64,000 nt of DNA from Rhodanobacter panaciterrae (GTDB taxonomy: Bacteria; Pseudomonadota; Gammaproteobacteria; Xanthomonadales; Rhodanobacteraceae): the NCBI RefSeq assembly GCF_014651895.1, contig NZ_BMXT01000002.1, positions 372,001-436,000 on the forward strand, written 5' to 3'. Below the pieces are notes generated by a model. The model saw only the letters and a program-made list of their open reading frames with translations. It made no database searches and was not told the DNA's origin. Shown here piece after piece: positions 36,772-46,219 of the stretch. Within the stretch, counting starts at the first letter, position 1. Every line of letters begins with the position of its first letter. Position numbers and translations under genes: made by a program.

Positions 36772-38061
36772 CTAGACGCTCGACAGCAGCTCATCGCCCT
36801 GCACCCGGTTCATGTGGATGCCGTTGATGAAGACCGAGAACGCCAGCTTGCCGGCCAACCCGTGCACATGCTGCATCCACGGTGGCAACCAGCGCGGCGG
36901 CAGGATCGCGCCGGAGGCGAAATGCGGCTGCAACGCGATCACATCGTGCAGGGTCAGCTTGCCGGCAAACAGGTGGCGCAGCAGATCCATCCGTTGCTGC
37001 TTGAACGCCCAACGGAAGAAGGTGTGCACGGTGAGCAGGCCGGACAAGTACACATTGTCCTTGGCAAATGCTGCACCACCGGTCAGCGGTACGCCGCGGA
37101 ACACCCGCTGGGCCGAGTGGAAGCTGTCGGCCACACTTTGTCCGCAGGCGCTGAAGTAGCGGTAGACCTCGACGAAGTCGGCGCCGTTCAGCGCCATGTC
37201 GATCGCCAGGATGCGCAGGCTGATGCGCTTGAGCCGGGCGATGTCGATCGCGCCAGACATCAGCTCGGCGAATACCGCCAGCCCTTCCTGGGTCGCGGTG
37301 ACTCGTGGCGAGGTGCGCGCCAGCGAGGTCAGCAGCGGCTGCTGACGCCCGTTCAGCGCGGTCAGCGAGTGCACAAACGCCTCGTGCGCCAGCAGCTGAT
37401 GACGATCGTATTCGCTGAAGCTGGTGTCGCCGCGCAGGCGGATGCGGGTGGCGCCGGCCGCCGCCTTGGCAGTCAGCTCGGCATCCACTTCCACCTTGAT
37501 CATGCCGGCGCCGAAGAAATCATCCAGCGTCTTCGCCAGCTCGTCGCGCAGCTCGGCGGCCGGCATGTCCACACTGCTGTCGTCGGCGAGCAGATCCGCG
37601 CCCAGCTCGTCGGATAGTTCGACGAAATAATGTGCCGCGTCGAGATTGCTGCGCTGGCTGCCGGGGATCAGATCGCCCGGCTTGCCATACAACGCGATCG
37701 ACGGCGCGGTGACGCCCGCGGTACCGACCGACTCCAGCATCTCGGCGGCGATCCGCCACGACTCGGCCGTGCGGCGCAGGTAATCGCCGAGTGGATCGAT
37801 ATCGTTCGGATCGCTGCCGCCCGCGTCTGCCTCGATCGCCGCCAGTTCGGTGCGTGCCGCGGCCAGGTCCGGCCGTGTGTAAGTCACCTCGGGCAAGGCG
37901 AACCGGCCGTTGCCGTAGGCCTCGATCATGCGGGTTTCCAGCGACGCCGGCCACGCCACCGTCGGCAGGATGTGGATGCCGCGCACCGCCGCCAGCAGGC
38001 GCTGGTCGAGCGCGGCGTAGCGCTGCAGTTCGGGCGCGATGGCGCCGGCTGGCGCGCTCAT
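36772..38061 (-). CDS. QEGLA-motif protein, DUF1704 (MATCAP-type) metallopeptidase-like
   Basis: A 429-residue protein recognised by the QEGLA motif (residues 258-262) and often annotated as a flavohemoglobin expression modulator. It also has His226-Glu227-x-x-x-His231 (HEAFVH) and the QEGLA Glu259, the ligand set of a HExxxH metallopeptidase as described for the eukaryotic DUF1704 relatives (MATCAP tubulin carboxypeptidases). A zinc peptidase activity is therefore suggested; the substrate in bacteria is unknown. Its start overlaps the stop of the upstream membrane gene (ATGA), so the two form an operon. Confidence 0.85.
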   Translation of the reverse strand: MSAPAGAIAPELQRYAALDQRLLAAVRGIHILPTVAWPASLETRMIEAYGNGRFALPEVTYTRPDLAAARTELAAIEADAGGSDPNDIDPLGDYLRRTAESWRIAAEMLESVGTAGVTAPSIALYGKPGDLIPGSQRSNLDAAHYFVELSDELGADLLADDSSVDMPAAELRDELAKTLDDFFGAGMIKVEVDAELTAKAAAGATRIRLRGDTSFSEYDRHQLLAHEAFVHSLTALNGRQQPLLTSLARTSPRVTATQEGLAVFAELMSGAIDIARLKRISLRILAIDMALNGADFVEVYRYFSACGQSVADSFHSAQRVFRGVPLTGGAAFAKDNVYLSGLLTVHTFFRWAFKQQRMDLLRHLFAGKLTLHDVIALQPHFASGAILPPRWLPPWMQHVHGLAGKLAFSVFINGIHMNRVQGDELLSSV

Positions 38062-38546
38062 CGCGAAGCTCCGCGCAAGGCATCGACGCGCTCGATCAGT
38101 TCGGTCGCAATCGGGTCGGGATTGAACGCGCTCATGAAGCCACGCGGACTGGCCGGCATGAAGGTGAGATTGCGCCCGAAGCGGGAATCCGTCCGCAGCA
38201 TCAGCGTGACGCGCCGCGGATTGGTCATCGTGCTGGCATTGACGTTCATCACGTCGCGCAGCGCCACGCGGATCTTCTCGCCACGGTTCGTCACCACCAG
38301 GTTGTCGCCGTCCAGCCAGACCTCGTCCAACAGGTCATGCAGCAGCTTGCGGTAGAGCAGGAACATCACGCCAAGCATGAACAGCGGCATCAGCAGCAGC
38401 GGCAAAAATGGCTGCGACGACGCGTCGGCACGGGCATGTTGCATCGCCCATATCTGCAAGCCAAAGGCGGTCAGCACAAAACCGACCCAAAGCACCGGAA
38501 AGACCCGCTTGTAGAAGAACGTGAGGGACGACGACAACCGACGCAT
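38058..38546 (-). CDS. Membrane protein with two helices and a PH-like cytosolic domain
   Basis: A 162-residue protein: two hydrophobic helices (about 12-33 and 46-64) followed by a beta-rich domain (EVWLDGDNLVVTNRGEKIRVALRDV, VTLMLRTDSRFGRNLTFMP) that resembles bacterial PH-like folds. ATG 38546 has GGAG seven bases upstream. Not recognised further. Stop and start overlap with the QEGLA gene. Confidence 0.7.
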   Translation of the reverse strand: MRRLSSSLTFFYKRVFPVLWVGFVLTAFGLQIWAMQHARADASSQPFLPLLLMPLFMLGVMFLLYRKLLHDLLDEVWLDGDNLVVTNRGEKIRVALRDVMNVNASTMTNPRRVTLMLRTDSRFGRNLTFMPASPRGFMSAFNPDPIATELIERVDALRGASR

Positions 38547-38635
38547 GCCTGCGCTCCGCAACATGAGATGTCGCGATACTAGATGCTTTGCGGCATCCCG
38601 TCCGCAACCGTCATCGCACGGCCGCCGAACCCGAA

Positions 38636-39691
38636 TCAGTCCCGCTCGCGCTGCCCACGATGCCCATGCGGCCGCTCGATCGGCCGGCCACCGCGCTGCC
38701 GGCGCAGGCGTGCTTCCAGTGTCGCCGCCTGCTCCTCGCGTTCGTCGTGCAGCTTGAGATAATTGCGCCAGCGCCCCGGCGTCAGCTCGCCGTTGTCCAG
38801 CGCCACCTGGATCGCGCAGCCCGGCTCGCTGCCGTGGCCACAGTCGGCGAAGCGGCAACGCTCGGCCAGCACCTCGATGTCGGCGAACAGGTCGAGGTTT
38901 TCCTCGCCGGTGAGCTTCAGCTCGCGCATGCCGGGCGTGTCGATCAGGCAGCCGCCGCTGGGCAACTGCAGCAGGGCGCGATGGGTGGTGGTATGTCGGC
39001 CACGGCTGTCGTGACTGCGTACTTCGGCGGTGGCCATCGTCGCCGTGCCGAGCAAGGTGTTGGTCAGGGTGGATTTGCCGGCACCGGACGAACCGACCAG
39101 CACCGCGCTGTCACCCGGCTGCAGGTACTGCGCGAGCAGCGCCACGCTGGCCGGGTCCTTGCAGTTCAGCGCATGGATCGGCGTGACGTCCGGCAGGCGC
39201 GCACGCAAGGCGGCGATCTGTTCGGCAGCATCCTCGCGCGTGTCCAGCTTGCTCAGCAGCACCACCGGCTGCGCGCCGGAATCCTCGGTCAGCGACAGGT
39301 AGCGCTCGATCCGCGCCGGATTGAAGTCGCCATCCAGTCCGGTCAGCACCAGCACGTAGTCGATATTGGTGGCGATCAGCTGGCGCTCGTAACGCTCGCC
39401 CGCCGCCGCCCGCGACAGCACGGTGCGCCGTGGCGCCACCGTGACGATATGCGGGGGCGTGCCGCTTTGCACCTCGACGAAATCGCCGACGACCGGCCGC
39501 TCGCCGGGGTCGATGCCGCGCTTGAGAAAGCGTCCGTCCGGCTGCGCGCCGAACAGGGTTTCGCCATCGTGCAATTCGTAGCCCGCACGATGCTGGGCGA
39601 CTACCCGCGCCAGTCGCAAGCCACCAGCGGGCAAGACGTCGCCACGCCAGCCGATGTGCCGCAGCCGCTCGATCGTTTCGGCATCACTCAT
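38636..39691 (-). CDS. rsgA: Ribosome small subunit-dependent GTPase A
   Basis: A 351-residue circularly permuted GTPase that helps late 30S subunit maturation. An OB-fold N-terminal domain precedes the GTPase, whose motifs appear in permuted order: G4 as SKLD (NKxD variant), then G1 GSSGAGKSTLTN, then G3 DTPG. The C-terminal zinc cluster is CRFADCGHGSEPGCAI. The first ATG with family-like sequence (MSDAETIER) is at 39691; a longer upstream frame has no family support. It lies next to the aminotransferase, divergently. Confidence 0.95.
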   Translation of the reverse strand: MSDAETIERLRHIGWRGDVLPAGGLRLARVVAQHRAGYELHDGETLFGAQPDGRFLKRGIDPGERPVVGDFVEVQSGTPPHIVTVAPRRTVLSRAAAGERYERQLIATNIDYVLVLTGLDGDFNPARIERYLSLTEDSGAQPVVLLSKLDTREDAAEQIAALRARLPDVTPIHALNCKDPASVALLAQYLQPGDSAVLVGSSGAGKSTLTNTLLGTATMATAEVRSHDSRGRHTTTHRALLQLPSGGCLIDTPGMRELKLTGEENLDLFADIEVLAERCRFADCGHGSEPGCAIQVALDNGELTPGRWRNYLKLHDEREEQAATLEARLRRQRGGRPIERPHGHRGQRERD

Positions 39692-39851
39692 GGCGAAGGT
39701 CTGTCTGCATGATCTGGCGATTATGCCCTGCCCGGAGATTGCCCGCCGATGAACCGGAATCCGACCCCACCGGCGCTCGCGCTGCACTGCATCACGCTGC
39801 TAGCATCGACCTGCCGGCGATGGCGTCGGCTGTTGACTTCAAAGGATACCG

Positions 39852-41102
39852 GTGGTGGCTTCGATCACACCCAGTGCGCACCTGGCGGACGTGCGCTACG
39901 AAATCCGCGGCGCGCTGACCCGGCGCGCGCGCGAGCTGGAGGCCGCCGGCCTCGACATCATCAAGCTCAACATCGGCAACCCGGGACGTTACGGCTTCGA
40001 GGCGCCGGCGCATCTGCGCGAGGCGATCGCCCGTCACCTGCACGACAGCGAAGCCTACGGCCATGAGCAAGGCCTGGAAATTGCCCGCGAAACGATCGCC
40101 GCGCAGCAGCGCGCTCGTGGCGCCAGGCACGTCGAGCCCGAGCGCATTTTCATCGGCAACGGCGTCAGCGAACTGATCGACCTGTCGCTGCGCGCGTTGC
40201 TGCAACCCGGCGACGAGGTGCTGCTGCCGAGCCCGGACTACCCGTTGTGGAGCGCCGCCACCATCCTCAACGGCGGCCAGCCGCGCTATTACCACTGCCT
40301 CGCCAGCCACGATCACCAGCCCGATCCGGACGAGATCGAAGCACTGATCACGCCGCGCACCCGTGCGCTGGTACTGATCAATCCGAACAACCCGACCGGC
40401 GCGGTGTATCCACGCGCGCTGCTGCAACGGCTGGTGGCGATCGCGGCGCGGCACCGCCTGCTGCTGCTCGCCGACGAGATTTACGACGAGATCCTGTACG
40501 ACGGCGCCACCTTCCAGCCGCTGGCCGAAGTGGCCGGCGAATTGCCCTGCCTCAGCTTCGGTGGTCTGTCCAAGGTGCATCGCGCCTGCGGTTACCGGGT
40601 CGGCTGGATGAGCCTGTCCGGCGATCCGGCGCGTACGGCGGCCTATCGCGATGCGCTGCAATTGCTTGCCGCATTGCGCCTGTGCGCCAACGTGACCGCG
40701 CAATGGGCGGTGCCACCGGCACTGCAGAGCGCGCCCACGATCGGCGCACTGACCGCGCCCGGCGGCCGCCTGCACGAGGCGCGACGCATCGTGCTGGAAG
40801 CGGTTGCCGCCAGCGATTACCTGGAGCTGGTCGCCCCGGACGGTGCGCTGTACGCGTTCCCGCAAGTGCGCGCCGACCGTTTCGCCGACTTCGACGACGA
40901 GGCGTTTGCCCTGCGCCTGCTGGAAGAAGAATCGGTGTTGGTGGTGCCCGGCAGCAGCTTCAACGTGCCGCGCAGCCGCCACTTCCGGCTGACCCTGCTG
41001 CCGCCGCCGGCACAGCTGCATGAGGTCTTCGTGCGGATCGAGCGGGTGCTGGCACGCATGGCGCACGAACAAGCCCAAGCCCCCGCTGCCGCCGTGGCTT
41101 GA
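39852..41102 (+). CDS. Class I aminotransferase, alanine-type (AlaA-like)
   Basis: A 416-residue PLP-dependent aminotransferase. Seen are IKLNIGNPGRYGFEAP, YGHEQGLEIARETIAAQQ, PNNPTGAVYP, and the PLP Schiff-base lysine in FGGLSKVHRACGYRVGWM. It should make alanine from pyruvate or a similar 2-oxo acid. The start is GTG 39852 or the next codon GTG 39855, with AAAGGA just ahead. The SGNH hydrolase follows 8 bases later on the same strand. Confidence 0.9.
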   Translation: MVASITPSAHLADVRYEIRGALTRRARELEAAGLDIIKLNIGNPGRYGFEAPAHLREAIARHLHDSEAYGHEQGLEIARETIAAQQRARGARHVEPERIFIGNGVSELIDLSLRALLQPGDEVLLPSPDYPLWSAATILNGGQPRYYHCLASHDHQPDPDEIEALITPRTRALVLINPNNPTGAVYPRALLQRLVAIAARHRLLLLADEIYDEILYDGATFQPLAEVAGELPCLSFGGLSKVHRACGYRVGWMSLSGDPARTAAYRDALQLLAALRLCANVTAQWAVPPALQSAPTIGALTAPGGRLHEARRIVLEAVAASDYLELVAPDGALYAFPQVRADRFADFDDEAFALRLLEEESVLVVPGSSFNVPRSRHFRLTLLPPPAQLHEVFVRIERVLARMAHEQAQAPAAAVA

Positions 41103-41110
41103 GCCGTCCC

Positions 41111-41725
41111 ATGATGTCTGCCGCGGCTACGCTGCACTATCTCGCCCTTGGTGATTCCTACACCATCGGCGAGGCGGTCGATGCGCAACAACGCTGGCCA
41201 GCCGAGCTGGTGCAGCGGCTGCGCAAGGCCGGCGTGGTGATCGACGATCCACGCATCATCGCGACTACCGGCTGGACAACCGACGAGCTGGCGCAAGGCA
41301 TGGACGCGGCGTCACTGGCGCCTGCATACGATCTGGTCACGCTGCAGATCGGCGTCAACAATCAGTACCGCGGCCGCACAGCCGACGACTACCGCGATGA
41401 GTTCGCTGGCCTGCTGGCCCGCGCGATCATGCTGGCCGGTGGCCACGCCGCGCACGTGGTGGTGGTGTCGATCCCCGACTGGGGTGTCACCCGCTTTGCG
41501 CGCGAGCAGGATCGCGATCCCGCCATCATTGCCAGTGAACTGGACGCCTACAACACGATCGCCCGCGACGAGAGCCATCGTGCCGGCGCCCACTTCGTCG
41601 ATATCACCGGCATCTCACGCGCGCATCCGGAACTCGTCGCCGACGACGGCCTGCATCCCTCGGCGGCGCAATACGCCTTGTGGGTGGAGGCGATCGAGCC
41701 GATCGTTCACGCGGCACTCCACTGA
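41111..41725 (+). CDS. SGNH/GDSL hydrolase
   Basis: A 204-residue esterase-like protein. Catalytic Ser in LALGDSYTIGE (block I), Asn of block III in QIGVNNQY and the Asp/His pair in ADDGLHPS (block V) are all present. There is no signal peptide, so it is probably cytosolic. ATG 41111 is used (an ATG at 41114 is equally possible). It probably cleaves a small ester or thioester; the substrate is unknown. Confidence 0.88.
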   Translation: MMSAAATLHYLALGDSYTIGEAVDAQQRWPAELVQRLRKAGVVIDDPRIIATTGWTTDELAQGMDAASLAPAYDLVTLQIGVNNQYRGRTADDYRDEFAGLLARAIMLAGGHAAHVVVVSIPDWGVTRFAREQDRDPAIIASELDAYNTIARDESHRAGAHFVDITGISRAHPELVADDGLHPSAAQYALWVEAIEPIVHAALH

Positions 41726-41826
41726 CACGACCAGCTCGACGGCAACGCGGCTGCAACCTGTTCGCCATGGCACGGTGACGTAGCGATCGCACACTGGCGC
41801 CCCGGGCAACTACCGGGAGCCGTGCC

Positions 41827-42684
41827 ATGACCACCTTTCATTGCCGCAGCGCCTTCATCTCCGACGTGCATCTGGGCACGCCCGACTGCAAGGCCACTTA
41901 TCTGCTCGATTTCCTGCGCCAGCTGCGCTGCGAAAAGCTCTATCTGGTCGGCGACATCATCGATCTGGAGGCACTGGCAAAACGGTACTGGTGGCACGCC
42001 GGGCACAGCGCCGTGATCGCCGAGATATTCGCGCTGGCGCAGCGCGGGGTCGAGGTCATCTACATTCCGGGCAATCACGATGCGCCGATGCGCGGCTTGC
42101 ATGGGCAGAACTTCGGCGGCGTGCGGATCGAACTGGACGCCGTGCACGTCGGCGCCGATGGCCGCCGATACCACGTCAGCCACGGTGACGAATTCGATCC
42201 CGAGCAGGTTGGCCGCCGCTGGATGCTGCAGTTCGGCGAAGCGATGCACCGCTTCATCTGCTGGAGCAATCGTCGCCTGCACGCCATGCGGCAACGGCTG
42301 GAACTGCCCTACCTGCCGCTGTCGATCATCATCAAATCGCATATCGGCAAGGCGCTGGCGTATATCCATGCCTATGAGGAGCGCGTTGCCGCCGATGCCA
42401 GCAAGCGCGGTTTCGATGGGCACATCTGCGGACATATCCACTTCGGCCATGTACGCGAACTGGATGGCGTGCTCTATCTCAACGATGGCGACTGGGTGGA
42501 GCACTGCACGGCGCTGGTCGAGGACCATACTGGTGCGATGGAACTGATCCACTGGAGCGAACAGTCCACTGCGCTGGGCCGGGCCAGCCGCGAGCTGGTG
42601 TGGCCGTCACCTGCAGCGGCGCTGGCGCTGGCACCGCTAGGCGTCAGCCGACGCCATCTGGGTGAGCTGCGCCGGGCCGCCTGA
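41827..42684 (+). CDS. UDP-2,3-diacylglucosamine diphosphatase-like metallophosphoesterase
   Basis: A 285-residue calcineurin-type phosphoesterase. The metal motifs are complete: DVHLG (near residue 13), GDIID, GNHD, HGDEFD and GHIHFGH. It resembles LpxH-like enzymes of lipid A synthesis and their longer relatives, having the inserted segment IIIKSHIGKALAYIHAYE (about 170-187) and a C-terminal tail. Whether it is the true LpxH or a paralogue is open. Confidence 0.8.
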   Translation: MTTFHCRSAFISDVHLGTPDCKATYLLDFLRQLRCEKLYLVGDIIDLEALAKRYWWHAGHSAVIAEIFALAQRGVEVIYIPGNHDAPMRGLHGQNFGGVRIELDAVHVGADGRRYHVSHGDEFDPEQVGRRWMLQFGEAMHRFICWSNRRLHAMRQRLELPYLPLSIIIKSHIGKALAYIHAYEERVAADASKRGFDGHICGHIHFGHVRELDGVLYLNDGDWVEHCTALVEDHTGAMELIHWSEQSTALGRASRELVWPSPAAALALAPLGVSRRHLGELRRAA

Positions 42685-42760
42685 GTCAGCGGCCTTGAAG
42701 GACCGCAGAATCACCGCATATCGGGGCGGCGTATCATTGTCTTCTTTGCCGGAGCTCCCC

Positions 42761-43684
42761 ATGTCCCTCGACACCACCACTCGCGAACGTATCGAAACCC
42801 TGCTCAAGGACCACCGCGTGGTGCTGTTCATGAAGGGCGATCGCCGACAGCCGATGTGCGGCTTCTCCGCTGCGGCCACCAACACGCTTAACGAGTTGTT
42901 GCCCGAGTACCACACGGTCAACGTGCTGGAAGACCCGGAGATCCGCGAAGGCATCAAGGCCTACGGCGACTGGCCGACGATTCCGCAGCTTTATGTGGAA
43001 GGCGAGCTGGTCGGCGGCGCCGACATCATCCGCCAGATGTACGGCAGCGGTGAGCTGCACACGCTATTCGGGGTGACCGCGCCGGATCGCACGCCGCCGC
43101 AGATCACCATCACCGATGCGGCTGCCGAAGCGATCCGCCAGGGCACCGCGAACGCACAAGGCGTCGCGCTGCACCTGGAAATCGGTCCCGACCACAGCGC
43201 CGGCTTCCAGCTGGCGCCTGCCGGCGAGCACGACATCGTCGCGCATGCCAATGGTCTGGATGTGCATTTCGACCCGGCCAGCGCCCAGCGCGCCAAGGGC
43301 ATCGTGATCGACTGGGTCTCCACCGTGCAGGGCGAAGGCCTCAGCCTGAAATTCCCCGGTGCGCAGGAGATCAAGTCGCTCAGCGTGCAGGAGCTGAAGG
43401 CACGCCTGGCCGCCAACGACATCACCCTGATCGACGTGCGCCCGGCCCACGGCCGCGCCCAAGCCGCACCACTGGCACAGGCACGGGTGCTGGAGGACGA
43501 AGGCTACGAAAGTCTCGCCGCCCTGCCGAAAGACACCGCTCTCGCCTTCATCTGCCACCACGGCATCTCCAGCCGCGCCATGGCCGAACGCTTCGCCGCG
43601 CACGGGTTCGGCAACGTGCACAACGTCGAAGGCGGCATGGATGCTTGGGCCGCGGAGATTGACTCTAGCGTGCCGCGCTACTGA
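42761..43684 (+). CDS. Monothiol glutaredoxin (Grx4 type) fused to an IscA-like and a rhodanese domain
   Basis: A 307-residue three-domain protein. Residues 1-105 are a Grx4-type monothiol glutaredoxin with the CGFS active site (Cys33) and WPTIPQLYVEGELVGG. Residues 115-200 look like an A-type Fe-S carrier (IscA/HesB) fold (ITITDAAAEAIRQ, DWVSTVQGEGLSLKFPG) but have none of its Cys ligands. Residues 205-300 are a rhodanese domain with active-site loop CHHGISSR (Cys265). It probably works in Fe-S cluster or sulfur trafficking in the cytosol. ATG 42761 has GGAG six bases upstream. Confidence 0.88.
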   Translation: MSLDTTTRERIETLLKDHRVVLFMKGDRRQPMCGFSAAATNTLNELLPEYHTVNVLEDPEIREGIKAYGDWPTIPQLYVEGELVGGADIIRQMYGSGELHTLFGVTAPDRTPPQITITDAAAEAIRQGTANAQGVALHLEIGPDHSAGFQLAPAGEHDIVAHANGLDVHFDPASAQRAKGIVIDWVSTVQGEGLSLKFPGAQEIKSLSVQELKARLAANDITLIDVRPAHGRAQAAPLAQARVLEDEGYESLAALPKDTALAFICHHGISSRAMAERFAAHGFGNVHNVEGGMDAWAAEIDSSVPRY

Positions 43685-43712
43685 GTGATCCTTCCTCGCA
43701 TGTGGGCTGAAA

Positions 43713-44387
43713 TCAAATATCCGCCCACATCCGTAAAAGATTGGCGTGTGATTTGCTAATGGCGTCGAAAGTAGAAGTCTTGCCTTCCTGGCTGAAGATC
43801 TGGCGTTTTGCATTCTCCAGATCCCAAAGCAGCTCGCGCCGCGCCGGATCCCGCACCTGACTCTGCACCCAGATGATCGCCGCATCACGCGTGCCGCGAG
43901 TGACCGGATTGACGTTGTGCAACGTATTTGCCGGGTAAGCAATGGCTGCACCAGCATCCAGCTTGAAATGTCCGCCGACGCCATTCGTGTACACCACAAG
44001 CTCCCCGCCGTCGTAGCTCTTGGGGTCGGACAGAAATACAGTAATTGCGATGTCGGTGCGTACCGCGCTGCCCATGCTGCCCATGACCGGCGCATCCACA
44101 TGCGGGCCGTACTGCATGTCCTGTCCGTACCGGTTGAACAAGACCTGTGTATTTGCCACCGGCAGCAGGCCTGTCTGCAACATGCCGTTGCGCAGAAAAG
44201 CATCACGCACAAATCCCGCCAGCCGATCGTAGCCGGGGGTACCGAGCGCTACTTGCAGGTTTTTCTTCACGCCACGCGCTGACCACCCAGCGGTACTTGC
44301 GCCATCGGCGAAACTGGCTTTCTGCAGCTCGGCCCGGATGGTGGCAAGTTCAGTAGCGCTGAGCACATCGGGGACACAGAGGATCAA
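43713..44387 (-). CDS. Fe(II)/2-oxoglutarate-dependent PKHD-type hydroxylase (PiuC/YbiX-like)
   Basis: A 224-residue dioxygenase of the PiuC/YbiX class. The iron ligands are visible in YGPHVDAP (His-x-Asp) and TLHNVNPVTRG (distal His), with the 2-oxoglutarate Arg in the same last strand. Around them FLSDPKSYDGGELVVYTNG is typical. It would hydroxylate a peptidyl or small-molecule substrate in the cytosol; PiuC relatives are linked to iron uptake receptors. It is divergent from the TPR-sulfotransferase, and the TonB receptor lies just beyond that. Confidence 0.9.
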   Translation of the reverse strand: MILCVPDVLSATELATIRAELQKASFADGASTAGWSARGVKKNLQVALGTPGYDRLAGFVRDAFLRNGMLQTGLLPVANTQVLFNRYGQDMQYGPHVDAPVMGSMGSAVRTDIAITVFLSDPKSYDGGELVVYTNGVGGHFKLDAGAAIAYPANTLHNVNPVTRGTRDAAIIWVQSQVRDPARRELLWDLENAKRQIFSQEGKTSTFDAISKSHANLLRMWADI

Positions 44388-44544
44388 GGTCAGAATCCTT
44401 CGTCGTGGGTGAAGTCAGTGAGCAGATGCTGGCGCATTGTAGCGGCCAGGCATGCTCGGAACCCGGTCACCCGTAAGTGGGATATAGCGGGTGCAATATG
44501 CCAGACTTCCTAAGGATACCGAACTCCTCGACTCCTTACCGCCC

Positions 44545-46113
44545 ATGTCGCCAAACCCCATCCCTTTGTCTCCCGACACTCGTCAACGGCTCGCCGATGC
44601 CGGCAAAGCGCTGAACCAGAGGAACCCTGATCTCGCCGAACGGTTATTGCGCCGGGTGCTCGCCGAGGCGCCCACATTGGTGGATGCGCAGGTCCTGTAC
44701 GGCATCGCCTGTCTCATGCGTGGCGACAGCGGCAAAGCAGCGGAATTTTTACGCATGGCTGTACAACGACGCCCTCATGACGCGACGATCCAGATGAGTC
44801 TGGGCAGCGCCCTGCACGACTCGGGTGCCGAGAAAGAAGCACTGATCCACCTTCGCCGTGCCTGTGAACTGGCGCCGGGACAAGTGTCGGCCTGGTACAA
44901 CCTGGGCAAGGCCCTGAAACAGCAGCAACGACTCGACGATGCCAGCAGCGCACTGCTCCGTGCGCTGTCCTTGGATGAACACCACGTGCTGGCGCGCATT
45001 TCCCTGGCAGATATCCGCACAATGCAAGGCGAGATCGCCCAGGCTGTCGCCGAGTATCGAAAGGTGCTGCGTCAACAACCCCATCAAGCCGAGGCGTGGC
45101 ACGCACTCGCCAACCTGAAGACTGAGCTTCTGAGTCCACAGGACATGCAGCAGATCAGCGAGGCCATGCGCGATCCTGCTATCCATCCCGATACACGAAT
45201 CGCTCTGGGCTTCAGCCTGTTCAGGGCGCTGGAAGATCAACACGATTACGCCGGCGCCTTTGAAGCGCTTCGCGACGCCAACGCAAACCAGCGACGTCTC
45301 GTAACCTGGGATCCGGATGTCGAACGAGCACGGGTGGAAGCCATCATGGATGCCTTCCACCCGTCTTTGCCTGCACCGCTGGATCCGACACAGGGACAGG
45401 AAGTTATCCTGATCGTCAGCCTGCCCCGTTCGGGCTCGACTCTGGTTGAGCATATTCTTGCATCGCATACGCAAGTAGAAGGCGCTAACGAGATTCCCGA
45501 TTTGCCTCAGGTCATCGAGGATGAATCACGTCGTCGTGGCCAGGCATTTCCGCACTGGGTCACCAGCGCTACTGCGCAAGATTGGTCGCGCCTTGGCAAG
45601 GACTATCTTGCCCGCACTGCCCGTTGGCGTGAAAAGCACCCTCGTTTCACCGACAAGGGACTGCTGAACTGGCAACTGGTAGGCGCCGCACTTGCCATGC
45701 TGCCTGGCGCAAAAATCATCAACTGCCATCGCGATCCTGTCGAAACCTGCTTCGCCTGCTACCGCCAGCTTTTCAGGCGCGGCATGCATTTCAGCTACGA
45801 CCTTGATGAAATGGCCGATCATTACCGGGATTACCAACGCCTGAGCAACTATTGGCAAGCACGCTATCCCGACCAGATCCTGGATTTCCCCTACGAGGCC
45901 TTGCTGCAAGAACCCGAATTGCAGATCCGTCATCTGCTCGCATTCTGCCAATTGCCCTTCGAGCCTGCCTGCCTCGCGCCTCACTTGACAAAGCGTGAAG
46001 TGCTCAGCACCGCCAGTGCGGCGCAAGTGCGTCAACCCATCCGCAATGACACGGCGCATAGCGCGCCATATCTCGACTTGCTGCAATCGCTGCGCAATCG
46101 TCTCGCCCGCTGA
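44545..46113 (+). CDS. TPR-repeat sulfotransferase
   Basis: A 522-residue cytosolic protein. Residues 1-250 hold about five to six TPR motifs (e.g. VDAQVLYGIACLMRGDSGKA, VSAWYNLGKALKQQQRLDDA). The C-terminal sulfotransferase has the PAPS 5' phosphosulfate loop VSLPRSGSTLVEHIL and the 3' element NCHRDPVETCFACYRQLF. TPRs suggest a protein or peptide acceptor. The start is uncertain: ATG 44545 is used, but an in-frame GTG at 44491 is possible and neither has a clear ribosome-binding site. It lies between a hydroxylase and a TonB receptor, a grouping I know from other Xanthomonadales. Confidence 0.87.
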   Translation: MSPNPIPLSPDTRQRLADAGKALNQRNPDLAERLLRRVLAEAPTLVDAQVLYGIACLMRGDSGKAAEFLRMAVQRRPHDATIQMSLGSALHDSGAEKEALIHLRRACELAPGQVSAWYNLGKALKQQQRLDDASSALLRALSLDEHHVLARISLADIRTMQGEIAQAVAEYRKVLRQQPHQAEAWHALANLKTELLSPQDMQQISEAMRDPAIHPDTRIALGFSLFRALEDQHDYAGAFEALRDANANQRRLVTWDPDVERARVEAIMDAFHPSLPAPLDPTQGQEVILIVSLPRSGSTLVEHILASHTQVEGANEIPDLPQVIEDESRRRGQAFPHWVTSATAQDWSRLGKDYLARTARWREKHPRFTDKGLLNWQLVGAALAMLPGAKIINCHRDPVETCFACYRQLFRRGMHFSYDLDEMADHYRDYQRLSNYWQARYPDQILDFPYEALLQEPELQIRHLLAFCQLPFEPACLAPHLTKREVLSTASAAQVRQPIRNDTAHSAPYLDLLQSLRNRLAR

Positions 46114-46122
46114 AAAAGCAAA

Positions 46123-46142
46123 GCCGCCGGTTGCCCGGCGGC
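46123..46142. terminator. Hairpin between sulfotransferase and TonB receptor
   Basis: GCCGCCGG (46123-46130), TTGC loop, CCGGCGGC (46135-46142), perfect 8-bp stem. Leftward it is followed by TTTGCTTTTT, so it suits best the TonB receptor gene ending at 46220, and it lies 9 bases after the sulfotransferase stop. Confidence 0.75.
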
Positions 46143-46219
46143 CTTGGTCATCATGCGCATACCCTTTGCTTGCCGACGCCATCGGCCTGCGATGGCGTCG
46201 GGTTGCAGTGGGATGCCTC

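Noticed and set aside
41760-41826. Small hairpin (CCCGGG/CCGGGA) before the phosphoesterase gene
   Set aside because: Five-base arms only; chance is likely at this GC content.
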